Assembly (NCBI RefSeq): GCF_014636295.1
Contig: NZ_BMEC01000008.1
Span: 1 to 64,000 of the forward strand
Source: Marivirga lumbricoides
Lineage (GTDB): Bacteria; Bacteroidota; Bacteroidia; Cytophagales; Cyclobacteriaceae
DNA: 64,000 bases
Direction: 5' to 3'
The translations under genes and the position numbers were made by a program. Each line of letters starts with the position of its first letter. Position 1 is the stretch's first letter. Below the pieces are notes generated by a model, which saw only the letters and a list, made by a program, of their open reading frames with translations, did no database searches and had not been told where the DNA came from. Positions 56,393-64,000 of this stretch are shown in pieces.

Positions 56393-59300
56393 AATTATTA
56401 TTGCTTACTGAACTCTTTAATTTTTTATTTTTTTCTATGGTAGATTTAAATAGGTCTGCATCTTCTTTGTATAATATTACTAAAGTCAAATGATACTTCT
56501 TCTTTTGATGGTAAGAAGGATCTATGAATACGGTTTGATTGTCTTTATCTTTATATAGCCTATTGATTTCCGTATCGGCTCCATAAGGTATATCCTTATT
56601 TTCAGTAGAGGCTTTACCAGTTCCAGGATCATAATATGAATAATAATCTCCTGTAGCATCTTTGCCTTTACCTACTATGGTGATAAAATGATCAGTAGTT
56701 CCCTCATTATACCCTAATTTCTTTTTAGAAGTCTTTTTATGATCTGCATTCAAATCCCGATTGTAGGTATGGTTAGTTCCCGCTACTACTGGCTTGCCTT
56801 CACCCAAACATTTCTCTATGTACCAGAGAGCCCATTCAGCTTGAGTTTTCTGATTCTTATCCACCTTAATTTTATCGTTTGCCACTTGTAATTGGTCTCC
56901 CACAACTCCTTGAAGCTGCTTACCTTCTTCCACATCACTTCTTTTAGATTTATCCTCTCTCAATAAAGAAAGGAAATAACCATCTCCAATTTCGCCAATG
57001 ACATGCTCATATTTTTCTACCTTTTCATCTGTGAGTTCAGCCATCTTTCTTTCGGAGCCAATACCGAACTTACCATCTACCTCAAGCTTATTGTCAGTTT
57101 GAAACTTCTCTATTGCTGCTGCTGTTTTAGGGATTTTTATTGGCTCTTTCGCATCACTAGCAACATCTTCTTTGGTCAAGTACTTTAGTTTGATCAACCC
57201 ACTTTGAACATAAGCTAAATCGTTGGTATTATTTAAAATTCCGGCTTTTACAGTAGTACTCATTTTACGTTTAAACCCTTCTCCATTCTGAACCTCCCTA
57301 TGATTCGTATCTTCTCCGTATAAATAACCATAAGCCATGTTCTTCGCTACTTTATAGCAATTCACCCAACCCGCATCCTGTTTATCCTTGTATTTTTTAT
57401 CAATTGATGGTGTAGGGCTTTGTGTTCGGTAATGCTTTTCATAATCTAAACCTTTAAGTTTGGCTTCATATTGATCCCCCTCTCCTTTGCTTACTTCTAA
57501 ACCATCATTTTTTTGCTCTGTCGCTTCTTCCTCTTGAGAAATATTTGGTTTCAACAACTTCATTACCCTTTCTGCCTCCTTCCCATATAGTCTCTTAGCT
57601 TCGGAGCCTGCAAAGAGAGTATCCATTGCTTCGAGTATCTTCGTAAGAAGCTTACTGTCCATACCTTTCAAATCAGCATTGCTGGAGTTGCTTAAAATCA
57701 CATAGGCCAGATTATCCGTCTCCGTAAAGCCCATTTTGTCTATAATGAGTCCTATATCATGCGCATGGGTTCTGGTATGGGGCTCCAGTTTTTTTCCAAA
57801 TAAGATCATGTCAATCTTATTATTCTCATAATCGGAATAGGCTTCCCATAACTCATCTTTAGTTTTAGCCCAGGCATGCTTTTTGGCCTCTTTACCTTCT
57901 CTCTCCTGTTCTTTCTTTGTTTTTAAACCTTTAGTATCTACTTGAAAGTCATATAGGTCAGGTAAATTAGGTTTCCGTTTTACGATAGTGTCTTTATTAA
58001 ACTCCTTAAGGCTTTCATAATCATTTTTCTCTCCTGCTATGGCCAGTAATGCCACCTGAAAGTCCAATACTCTTTTTGGGGTTTGAGAAAACCATGTACT
58101 GTCAGCAGCTTCTTTGGCTGCCGCTACCCAGTTCTGCTCCTTAAGGTAACTCCACGTTTTTTTATGTTTGGTATTCCAATTTTCCCCATTCTGAAAGCAC
58201 ATGTGAAATAAGGCATTTACCAATAGCTGATTTTCATAGCCTATTTCTTTGGCTTGTTCCAAAGCACGCTTGTAATTTCGCTCTGCGTCATCCTTTAACC
58301 ACTCGTCAATAGTTTCCTGCGAGATTTCCTGCCCTTCCTTATACTTTTTCAGTTCTTCTTTGGTGAGCTTATGGCCTACCCCTACCGTAATGGTATCTTT
58401 CACGCCATCGTTGTAAACGTCTTTTCTCACCCCTTCCCTACTTTTTAAATGCTCTGTCTGATTAGTGGGTATAGTTGCGCTTAATGCTGTCTCCCCTTGC
58501 ATTCCATCTTGCGACAGCTTCAAAAGCCGCTTCCTCTCCGCTTCCATCCTCTTGCGCTCCTCTTCTGCTTTTCGCTTTCTTTCTGCTTCCCTTCGGGCAA
58601 TTTCTTTTTGCTTAATGCTAGCCACCTCTGCATCGCCTGCTTCCAGGTCTACAGTCCCCTGTTCAAAGGTGTTTCTCACTTCTTCCTCTGCTACGGAAAG
58701 GGTTTTTCGGTTGGAATCCTGTGCTTGTGAAATACTTTGCGATATGCTATCACTCAAGCTGACAAACTCCACTTCAGTAAAGGTGATAACTTGCTGCACA
58801 TCCTTGATACCACTGAGTTTGTTACTGAAACTGCTGAGGCGCGTTTGCTGCAGATTTAATGTGCCCAACACAGTGCTAAATACTGTTTTATCTTCCTGCA
58901 CTCCCGCTATATTTTGCTGGAGCTGTCCTACAAGTAATTGGTACTTCCCAATTACTTCGTCATAGCAAGGCAGTGTTGTTTCTTTTTTATCTTTACCATA
59001 CTCATCCAGCACTTTTTCTGCAGCTTGCTTTTTGGCCAATGCTTCATCGGCATAGCAAGAGGCATCGTTAAGGAGGTTCTCTGCTTTTAGCACATCTCCA
59101 TCAGCTACGGAAATAGCCTCTTTGACTTTAGCAATGAGCTTTTCAATAGTCTGATTGGTCTCTTGTATTTTTAGGGATGTAGATGTCTTTACAGCTGTTA
59201 CCTTATTTTGGATCACGAGATCATAATCGGGAAACCACTTTTGCATGAGGCGATTATAGCGATCTGTTCCCCAAAAGCTTCGTTGCTTATTCTCCATCCG

Positions 59301-59876
59301 GTTGAGAAACTTTTCTCTCTTTTTAGAAAAATCCTCTGCTAGCTCGTCCCTGGATGACTCTTTGTCATTGGGCACTATTGTATGTCCCTCCTTTATAAGC
59401 TGCGACTTATGGACACTATAGATTTCAAATTCCTGGCGAAGATGAGCCTGCTTTTCCGAGTCAACTTCTTCCTGGGCAAAAGGATTTACTTTTTTCAACC
59501 ATTCCCCAGGACCCTTTGTAGTAATCGTATGCTCAGGGTATTCTTTAGTGGCAGTAGCCTGCTGATTTTCTGATAAGTCTGCAGAAGGTAGCGGATTGCC
59601 CCATCGGTTCATGCTACGCCCCATGGTTCTGCCCATTTGCCTGGGCTGCAGTCCGTGCATACGTGATGGATTATGCACATAGGTATTGGGAGCTGTAGGG
59701 TTTCCTGTTGTATTCTCTTTTACTGAGGTTGCTCCATTTAAATTATCTGATAAAACTTCCCCCTCCTTCTCTGCATACTCAGCTTTAGTTTGTGGAGGAG
59801 CTGCCTGTTGAGGAGGCAGGTAGTTTCTTTGCTGGGAAGCATTATCTGTATTTTGCTTTGGTTGGAACTCACTCAT
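56367..59876 (-). CDS. Multidomain muramidase/C39-like protein, candidate injected effector
   Basis: 1169 aa, no signal peptide. FQPK at 4-7 and [10 protein letters not shown] at 74-83 followed by MGR repeats and MNRW, shared with the DUF4157 protein. Residues about 215-460 are a long coiled coil with a Lys/Arg/Glu-rich end. GH24 lysozyme domain at about 475-640 with the catalytic set Glu481, Asp490 and Thr497 (T4 lysozyme spacing plus one residue). Then a helical part (650-800) and a C39/papain-like domain split by a peptidoglycan-binding domain: Cys840 (GWVNCYKVA), peptidoglycan-binding repeat about 895-960 (FQTDNKLEVDGKFG), His1063 (TTDHFITIVGKG) and Asp1083 (YYDPGT). It should cut cell-wall glycan and peptide or a host protein. 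Overlaps the LRR lipoprotein gene by 26 bp. Confidence 0.82.
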   Translation of the reverse strand: MSEFQPKQNTDNASQQRNYLPPQQAAPPQTKAEYAEKEGEVLSDNLNGATSVKENTTGNPTAPNTYVHNPSRMHGLQPRQMGRTMGRSMNRWGNPLPSADLSENQQATATKEYPEHTITTKGPGEWLKKVNPFAQEEVDSEKQAHLRQEFEIYSVHKSQLIKEGHTIVPNDKESSRDELAEDFSKKREKFLNRMENKQRSFWGTDRYNRLMQKWFPDYDLVIQNKVTAVKTSTSLKIQETNQTIEKLIAKVKEAISVADGDVLKAENLLNDASCYADEALAKKQAAEKVLDEYGKDKKETTLPCYDEVIGKYQLLVGQLQQNIAGVQEDKTVFSTVLGTLNLQQTRLSSFSNKLSGIKDVQQVITFTEVEFVSLSDSISQSISQAQDSNRKTLSVAEEEVRNTFEQGTVDLEAGDAEVASIKQKEIARREAERKRKAEEERKRMEAERKRLLKLSQDGMQGETALSATIPTNQTEHLKSREGVRKDVYNDGVKDTITVGVGHKLTKEELKKYKEGQEISQETIDEWLKDDAERNYKRALEQAKEIGYENQLLVNALFHMCFQNGENWNTKHKKTWSYLKEQNWVAAAKEAADSTWFSQTPKRVLDFQVALLAIAGEKNDYESLKEFNKDTIVKRKPNLPDLYDFQVDTKGLKTKKEQEREGKEAKKHAWAKTKDELWEAYSDYENNKIDMILFGKKLEPHTRTHAHDIGLIIDKMGFTETDNLAYVILSNSSNADLKGMDSKLLTKILEAMDTLFAGSEAKRLYGKEAERVMKLLKPNISQEEEATEQKNDGLEVSKGEGDQYEAKLKGLDYEKHYRTQSPTPSIDKKYKDKQDAGWVNCYKVAKNMAYGYLYGEDTNHREVQNGEGFKRKMSTTVKAGILNNTNDLAYVQSGLIKLKYLTKEDVASDAKEPIKIPKTAAAIEKFQTDNKLEVDGKFGIGSERKMAELTDEKVEKYEHVIGEIGDGYFLSLLREDKSKRSDVEEGKQLQGVVGDQLQVANDKIKVDKNQKTQAEWALWYIEKCLGEGKPVVAGTNHTYNRDLNADHKKTSKKKLGYNEGTTDHFITIVGKGKDATGDYYSYYDPGTGKASTENKDIPYGADTEINRLYKDKDNQTVFIDPSYHQKKKYHLTLVILYKEDADLFKSTIEKNKKLKSSVSNNNYEEYKSIY

Positions 59877-59947
59877 AAGGCAATAAACATAGAAATTAAT
59901 TATTTCGGATGGAAATTTTAGAAGAGAAAAATTTACTTTCTTCTTAC

Positions 59948-59955
59948 CAAAGTTA
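59948..59955 (-). promoter_or_regulatory. Possible -7 box of the effector 2 operon
   Basis: TAACTTTG on the minus strand fits TAnnTTTG, about 70 bp before the ATG at 59876; no clear TTG at -33. Confidence 0.3.
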
Positions 59956-60156
59956 TATCAGCATATGTACCTATTTAGGGAGATTAATTAAAATTTCATT
60001 CTTCTTTTTACTCTTTCATCATGAAAACAAGGGCTACTCATCATTTTCCGTTTAGCTTTTTATAATTTATCTATTAATATTTGTCTCTTTAAAAAGATAA
60101 AAGAAAACCTTATTGACCAACACCTGGCAACTTGTTTCGCCTATAAAATTTTGTAA

Positions 60157-61473
60157 ATGTTATTACTTGAGGATTTAAAATGCCTGGACCTTCTTATTAA
60201 AACACGCTTGCAGGAGTTACAGTTAGGGTACTCCATAGGAGGAGGCACGGTTTACGAAAACTATAACGATTTTCCTGATGACCCTTACGCTAAACTTTTA
60301 GCAAAGGCAGGCCTTAACTCTTATGAAAGAACCATCCTGATTCTGGCGCTTGCCTGCTACATAAAGCCAGAAGTGCTGGATGCGCTCTTTGCAAGAAATG
60401 AAAAAACTAACTCAAATTACACGCAATTGGGTGGCAAAACCAGTCAGAATACCAGTGCTTTTTTACCCACTGGTGAAACGGCCGTGTTTTTATGCGGTGG
60501 GCATCAGCTTGAAGTAAGAATTTCGTTTCAGAAAGCTTTTGATGCGGATCAACCTCTTTACCGATACAATCTGGTGCATTTGCAGCCGGTACCTGATGGT
60601 GAGCCGCCTTTATCAGGAAGGATAGTTCCTACGGAGGAATGCCTTCAGTATATTATCAGTGGAAAAGAGTTTAAACCTACTTACAACAGCAATTTCCCTG
60701 CTCAATTGCTTTCAACACCCCTTGACTGGGAAGATTTGGTGTTGCCGTATGACACCCATGAGGCACTTAATGAGTTGGATGCCTGGCTGGGTCATCATCA
60801 CGATTTAACTAATATGCCTCAAATCAGTAAAAAATTTAAAAGAGGATACCGCGCCCTTTTTCATGGCCCCTCAGGAACTGGTAAAACATTAACGGCTTCG
60901 CTGCTGGGTAAAAAATATGAACTGGATGTCTACCATATTGACCTTTCCATGATGGTTTCCAAATACATTGGGGAAACTGAGAAAAACCTGAAAAGCGTAT
61001 TTGATATTGCTGAAAATAAGGGCTGGATCTTATTTTTTGATGAAGCGGATGCTTTATTCGGAAAAAGGACTTCCACACAATCCTCAAATGATCGCTATGC
61101 TAATCAGGAGATTTCTTACCTTTTGCAACGCATAGAGGATTATCCCGGGCTTATCGTACTTGCTTCCAATTTAAAGGCCAATATGGACAAAGCTTTCTTA
61201 AGGCGATTTCAATCAATTGTTTACTTTCCGGTGCCGGCTACAGAGGAACGATACCTGCTTTGGCAAAAAGCCTTTGTTGACGGACTTCAGTTGAATAAAG
61301 AAATTAACCTGAGGGAACTGGCCAAAGCTTATGAAATTACCGGAGCAGCCATCGGCAATATTTTGCGCTACTGTACCTTAATGTCGCTCAAACGAAATTC
61401 TAAAATGATATCGGAAGATGATTTACTGGATGGAATAAGAAGAGAGCTTGCCAAGGAAGGTAAAATAATTTAA
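60157..61473 (+). CDS. AAA+ ATPase, Afp15/eCIS-associated type
   Basis: 438 aa. N-terminal region of about 200 residues, then one AAA+ module: Walker A GPSGTGKT (about 239-246), Walker B ILFFDEADALFG (about 289-300), sensor 1 VLASNLKANMD and arginine finger in AFLRRFQ. This domain order is that of the ATPases found in extracellular contractile injection system loci (Afp15-like), thought to help particle assembly or cargo loading, though stand-alone relatives exist elsewhere. Divergent from effector 2, with 280 bp between. Confidence 0.82.
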   Translation: MLLLEDLKCLDLLIKTRLQELQLGYSIGGGTVYENYNDFPDDPYAKLLAKAGLNSYERTILILALACYIKPEVLDALFARNEKTNSNYTQLGGKTSQNTSAFLPTGETAVFLCGGHQLEVRISFQKAFDADQPLYRYNLVHLQPVPDGEPPLSGRIVPTEECLQYIISGKEFKPTYNSNFPAQLLSTPLDWEDLVLPYDTHEALNELDAWLGHHHDLTNMPQISKKFKRGYRALFHGPSGTGKTLTASLLGKKYELDVYHIDLSMMVSKYIGETEKNLKSVFDIAENKGWILFFDEADALFGKRTSTQSSNDRYANQEISYLLQRIEDYPGLIVLASNLKANMDKAFLRRFQSIVYFPVPATEERYLLWQKAFVDGLQLNKEINLRELAKAYEITGAAIGNILRYCTLMSLKRNSKMISEDDLLDGIRRELAKEGKII

Positions 61474-61586
61474 GCAGCTAATATCAATCCACTTTTCCTC
61501 TATAAACTGATGTATTTTATTAGTGGTTTAAGGATACTCTCCATTCCTTCTGATAGCCATCTGCTTCTTAGCCAGGCTCTCTCTTA

Positions 61587-61670
61587 ATACTTTTTGAAAA
61601 AGTATGCACTGCCAAAGGCATCCCTATGAGGAAAATCTAGTTTAAAATGATGTCAGCCAAAGGTTGGCTA
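61587..61670 (+). repeat. Dispersed repeat, second copy
   Basis: CCAAAGGCATCC...GGAAAATC...AAA.TGATGTCAGCCAAAGGTTGGCT matches the minus strand of 42575-42480. It ends in the hairpin AGCCAA-AGG-TTGGCT. It lies just downstream of the AAA+ gene. Confidence 0.65.
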
Positions 61671-61707
61671 CTACCCAAGAATACAACGCTGAGAGATGTT
61701 TTTTAAA

Positions 61708-62370
61708 TTAACTCTTTAACTTTTCATACATTTCCATCAAGTAAATCTTATTGCTTCTTAATTCTCCCAAGGTGCTTTCATAACTTTTAAGAGAAAATAC
61801 ATTAGGAAAGCTTAACTCTTCATTGGCAATAGAATAACTGATCATTATGGGTAAATAGTTGATCAACATCAGCAACTTAGTAAGAGGGTTGGTATCCACC
61901 TGCCTAAAGCCTAGCCTTTTTGCTGTTTTTGGGTTAATAAAATAAGCTGTTGCCGAAAGCTTAATATCATCAAACTGCTCATCCCATATATCCAGCAGAT
62001 TAATCATGCCTTCAGTATAGCTGTAAATCACCATTTTACGATTTCTCCTTTCGCTTTTATTTACCGAAAGCGTAAAGTAATAATCAAATAAAGTACCCCC
62101 ATGCAAAACTATTTTCCCGTTTTTCATAGCAGAAGCTAATAAAAGGGGAGAATAATAAATTAAGTGGCCTTGCTTTCTGCCCATTGGTACATCAATAAAT
62201 GGCGCGAATATAGAAATTACAAAAGGAAGAAATATCAAAATAAGTACGCTATAGGAGTAGGCCATAAAAGCCAAAATTGCCAGAGCTACCACCAGGTAAA
62301 TAATATAGCTTATTACCTTTTTTTTTTGGGAGGAAGAAGTGTGTAAGTAAAATCGATGGATAACCTTCAT
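61708..62370 (-). CDS. Membrane-anchored protein, unknown function
   Basis: 220 aa. A basic start and two adjacent membrane helices (about 20-38 and 42-62), then a soluble domain of about 155 residues with beta-rich beginning (GHLIYYSPLLLASAMKNGKIVLHGGTLFDYYFTL). The C-terminus is helical (ANEELSFPNVFSL...EMYEKLKS). No motif recognised. Monocistronic beside the AAA+ gene; no evidence that it belongs to the injection-system island. Confidence 0.6.
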   Translation of the reverse strand: MKVIHRFYLHTSSSQKKKVISYIIYLVVALAILAFMAYSYSVLILIFLPFVISIFAPFIDVPMGRKQGHLIYYSPLLLASAMKNGKIVLHGGTLFDYYFTLSVNKSERRNRKMVIYSYTEGMINLLDIWDEQFDDIKLSATAYFINPKTAKRLGFRQVDTNPLTKLLMLINYLPIMISYSIANEELSFPNVFSLKSYESTLGELRSNKIYLMEMYEKLKS

Positions 62371-62637
62371 AAACTAATTTCAATTATAAGAATGACGTGC
62401 CATTAAGTACGGACATTGTGTGGAGCAAATGACGGCTTACTTTTTTCAAAGAGTCTTAGTTTGTGCTACTTCTCCCTACCAATGGGTATACCTCCTACTT
62501 TTAATACAATGATTGTATAGATACCTATTTCTCAGCACAAGCCATTTTTCTGTTAAAAAAATTCACAACAAGAAGTAAAACAGCCTTACCCTCTAATGCT
62601 ACCAGAAATTCCCCCATTGAACATAAGAAAATTTACT

Positions 62638-63591
62638 TTAAAATGGAAGTTTTGCTAAATCAACATTGCCCCCACATAAAATTACTCCTATCTTTTTATT
62701 TTTGAATTCATTTTTAACTTTTAACAAAGACGCAAATGGAACTGCTCCTGATGGCTCTACAACCAACTTGAGGTACTGAAAAATCATTTTCATGGCTTCA
62801 ACAATTTCCGCATCTGATACAGTAATAATATCTTTCACGTACTTCTGAATAATAGGAAAGTTTCTCTCTCCCAAAGAAGTTCTCAAGCCATCAGCAATAG
62901 TGGCTGGGTTCTTCATTAGAATTCGTTCACCAGCTTTCCATGACCTGTATGCATCATCAGCGCCTTTAGGTTCTGCGCCATATACCGCCATTTTATTGCC
63001 AAAATACTGGGCTGAAAGCAAAGTTCCTGACATTAAACCTCCACCTCCAATAGGAGAAAAGATGCCATTCAGATGATCCGTATCCTCTATCAGTTCTTTT
63101 GCAGCAGTTGCCTGACCTGCTATTACATCATAGTTATCGTAAGGATGAATAAATGTGGCACCGGTTTTACTTACTACTTCCCTCAAAGTACTCTCTCGAG
63201 CTTCCAGGTTAGCTTCACAAAAAATCACTTCAGCGCCATATTGCCTGACTGCAGCCACCTTAACATCCGGAGCATTTTGGGGCATTACGATATATGCAGG
63301 TATTTTACTAAGCTTAGCTGCTAAGGCCAATGCCTGGGCATGGTTACCGGAGGAGTGAGTAGCCACGCCTTTTTTTAACTGCTCTTTTTTTAAAGAAAGT
63401 ACTGCATTTGAGGCACCTCTCATCTTAAATGCACCGACTTTCTGCAAATTTTCCGTCTTAAAATAAACTTTAAGGCCTACTATTTCATTTATTTGAGAAG
63501 ATGTAAAAACAGGTGTTCTGTGGATATAATTCTCAATTCGCTCCTCAGCCTTTTCTATATCATGAGCGGTAGGAATATCTTTTAATAGCAT
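62638..63591 (-). CDS. Serine/threonine dehydratase or serine racemase-like PLP enzyme
   Basis: 317 aa fold-type II PLP enzyme. PLP Lys in KVGAFKMRGASNA (near 54), HSSGNHAQALA loop, phosphate-binding GGGGLMSG, and AEPKGADDAYRS that fits the divalent-metal site of serine racemases and threo-3-hydroxyaspartate dehydratases. No ACT domain, so not the feedback-regulated IlvA form. It deaminates or racemises hydroxy-amino acids in the cytoplasm. Confidence 0.9.
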   Translation of the reverse strand: MLLKDIPTAHDIEKAEERIENYIHRTPVFTSSQINEIVGLKVYFKTENLQKVGAFKMRGASNAVLSLKKEQLKKGVATHSSGNHAQALALAAKLSKIPAYIVMPQNAPDVKVAAVRQYGAEVIFCEANLEARESTLREVVSKTGATFIHPYDNYDVIAGQATAAKELIEDTDHLNGIFSPIGGGGLMSGTLLSAQYFGNKMAVYGAEPKGADDAYRSWKAGERILMKNPATIADGLRTSLGERNFPIIQKYVKDIITVSDAEIVEAMKMIFQYLKLVVEPSGAVPFASLLKVKNEFKNKKIGVILCGGNVDLAKLPF

Positions 63592-63642
63592 TTGATCAAA
63601 ATTTATTAAAAATGATTATATTGTAGGTTAAACCAATTTTTT

Positions 63643-64000
63643 ATGCAAGCTAAAAAGTTTTTATCACTTATATATGTTCCTTTCTTACTCTTATTTTCAT
63701 TTGGCTGTTCCGATGAAAATGTAGCTCCTCAGTTTGAAAACATTGTGAGCTATGATTTAATCGGGTCTATATCAAAAGAAGAAGTGAATGAGCGGTTTTG
63801 CAACAATTCTTTAATTAAGGACTTCGTTAATTTTGAAGTGGAAGCTTACAAAATTACCTATATGACGCCTAATTTTGATGGCACTATGGTGGAAGCCTCA
63901 GGACTGGTTTTAATTCCGCAAGTGCAGGGCTCAGCCAAATTAACAAGCTTTCAACATAGCACCTTAGCCAAATCTCCCGATCCGGCTATCGATCAGGAAG
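63643..64000 (+). CDS. Secreted lipoprotein, probable alpha/beta hydrolase (partial)
   Basis: Start at ATG 63643; cut by the window end after 119 residues. Lipoprotein signal with lipobox SFGC (Cys22), then VEAYKITYMTPNFDGTMVEASGLVLIP and LTSFQHST, the usual N-terminal part of Bacteroidota secreted alpha/beta hydrolases or lipases. The nucleophile region is outside the window, so activity is not verifiable. Confidence 0.7.
   Translation, partial: MQAKKFLSLIYVPFLLLFSFGCSDENVAPQFENIVSYDLIGSISKEEVNERFCNNSLIKDFVNFEVEAYKITYMTPNFDGTMVEASGLVLIPQVQGSAKLTSFQHSTLAKSPDPAIDQE

Noticed and set aside
1-64000. tRNA, rRNA, CRISPR array, integrase or intact transposase
   Set aside because: I looked through the gaps on both strands and saw no cloverleaf-like segment, regularly spaced repeats or recognisable recombinase.

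Overview
The window comes from a low-GC member of the Bacteroidota, most likely Cytophagales-like. The support is a SecDF fusion, DUF3857/transglutaminase proteins, a TonB-dependent receptor with a partner lipoprotein, a two-component-regulator-propeller protein, a giant protein with a C-terminal type IX secretion sorting domain, a FISUMP/SprB-type lipoprotein, TAnnTTTG promoter-like boxes and few Shine-Dalgarno sequences. I see no rRNA, tRNA, CRISPR array or intact insertion sequence.

Layout. 1-9 kb: two secreted DUF3857 proteins, secDF, a small membrane protein and a sensor histidine kinase. 9-14.2 kb: a three-BON-domain protein facing a four-ABC-domain UvrA-like protein. 14.4-20 kb: the pyruvate dehydrogenase operon aceE-aceF-lpd. 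20-26 kb: an internally deleted GAPDH-like protein, a propeller sensor without an ATPase domain, and a two-gene membrane-GAF module in AT-rich DNA. 26-30.4 kb: phosphofructokinase 2 and a TetR-controlled ABC exporter with two operators flanking its promoter. 30.5-35.1 kb: an operon of WrbA, beta-phosphoglucomutase-like HAD, trehalose-phosphatase and a GH65 enzyme. 35-44.4 kb: an integral membrane protein, CsaA, a TonB receptor pair, an M1 peptidase, and a sulfotransferase-like/class IV aminotransferase pair. 62.6-64 kb: a serine/threonine dehydratase and the start of a secreted hydrolase.

The most interesting part is 44.7-61.5 kb. Two unrelated large proteins, a DUF4157 (eCIS core domain) protein and a GH24-muramidase/C39-like multidomain protein, share an FQPK start and an [10 protein letters not shown]-type arginine/methionine-rich N-terminal motif. 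Each gene overlaps, by 23 and 26 bp, a following gene for a leucine-rich-repeat lipoprotein. Beside the second pair lie an orphan C-terminal C39-like module with its own lipoprotein, a frameshifted lipoprotein remnant, and a divergent Afp15-like AAA+ ATPase. I interpret this as a cargo/effector island of an extracellular contractile injection system whose effectors share a loading tag and are paired with lipoprotein immunity candidates. No sheath, tube or baseplate gene is present here, so the assignment to an injection system is inference.

Smaller features include a 36-bp perfect palindrome at the left edge, two inverted copies of a dispersed repeat (about 85 bp), several CCCT/AGGG hairpins, and terminators after GAPDH, the M1 peptidase and other genes.
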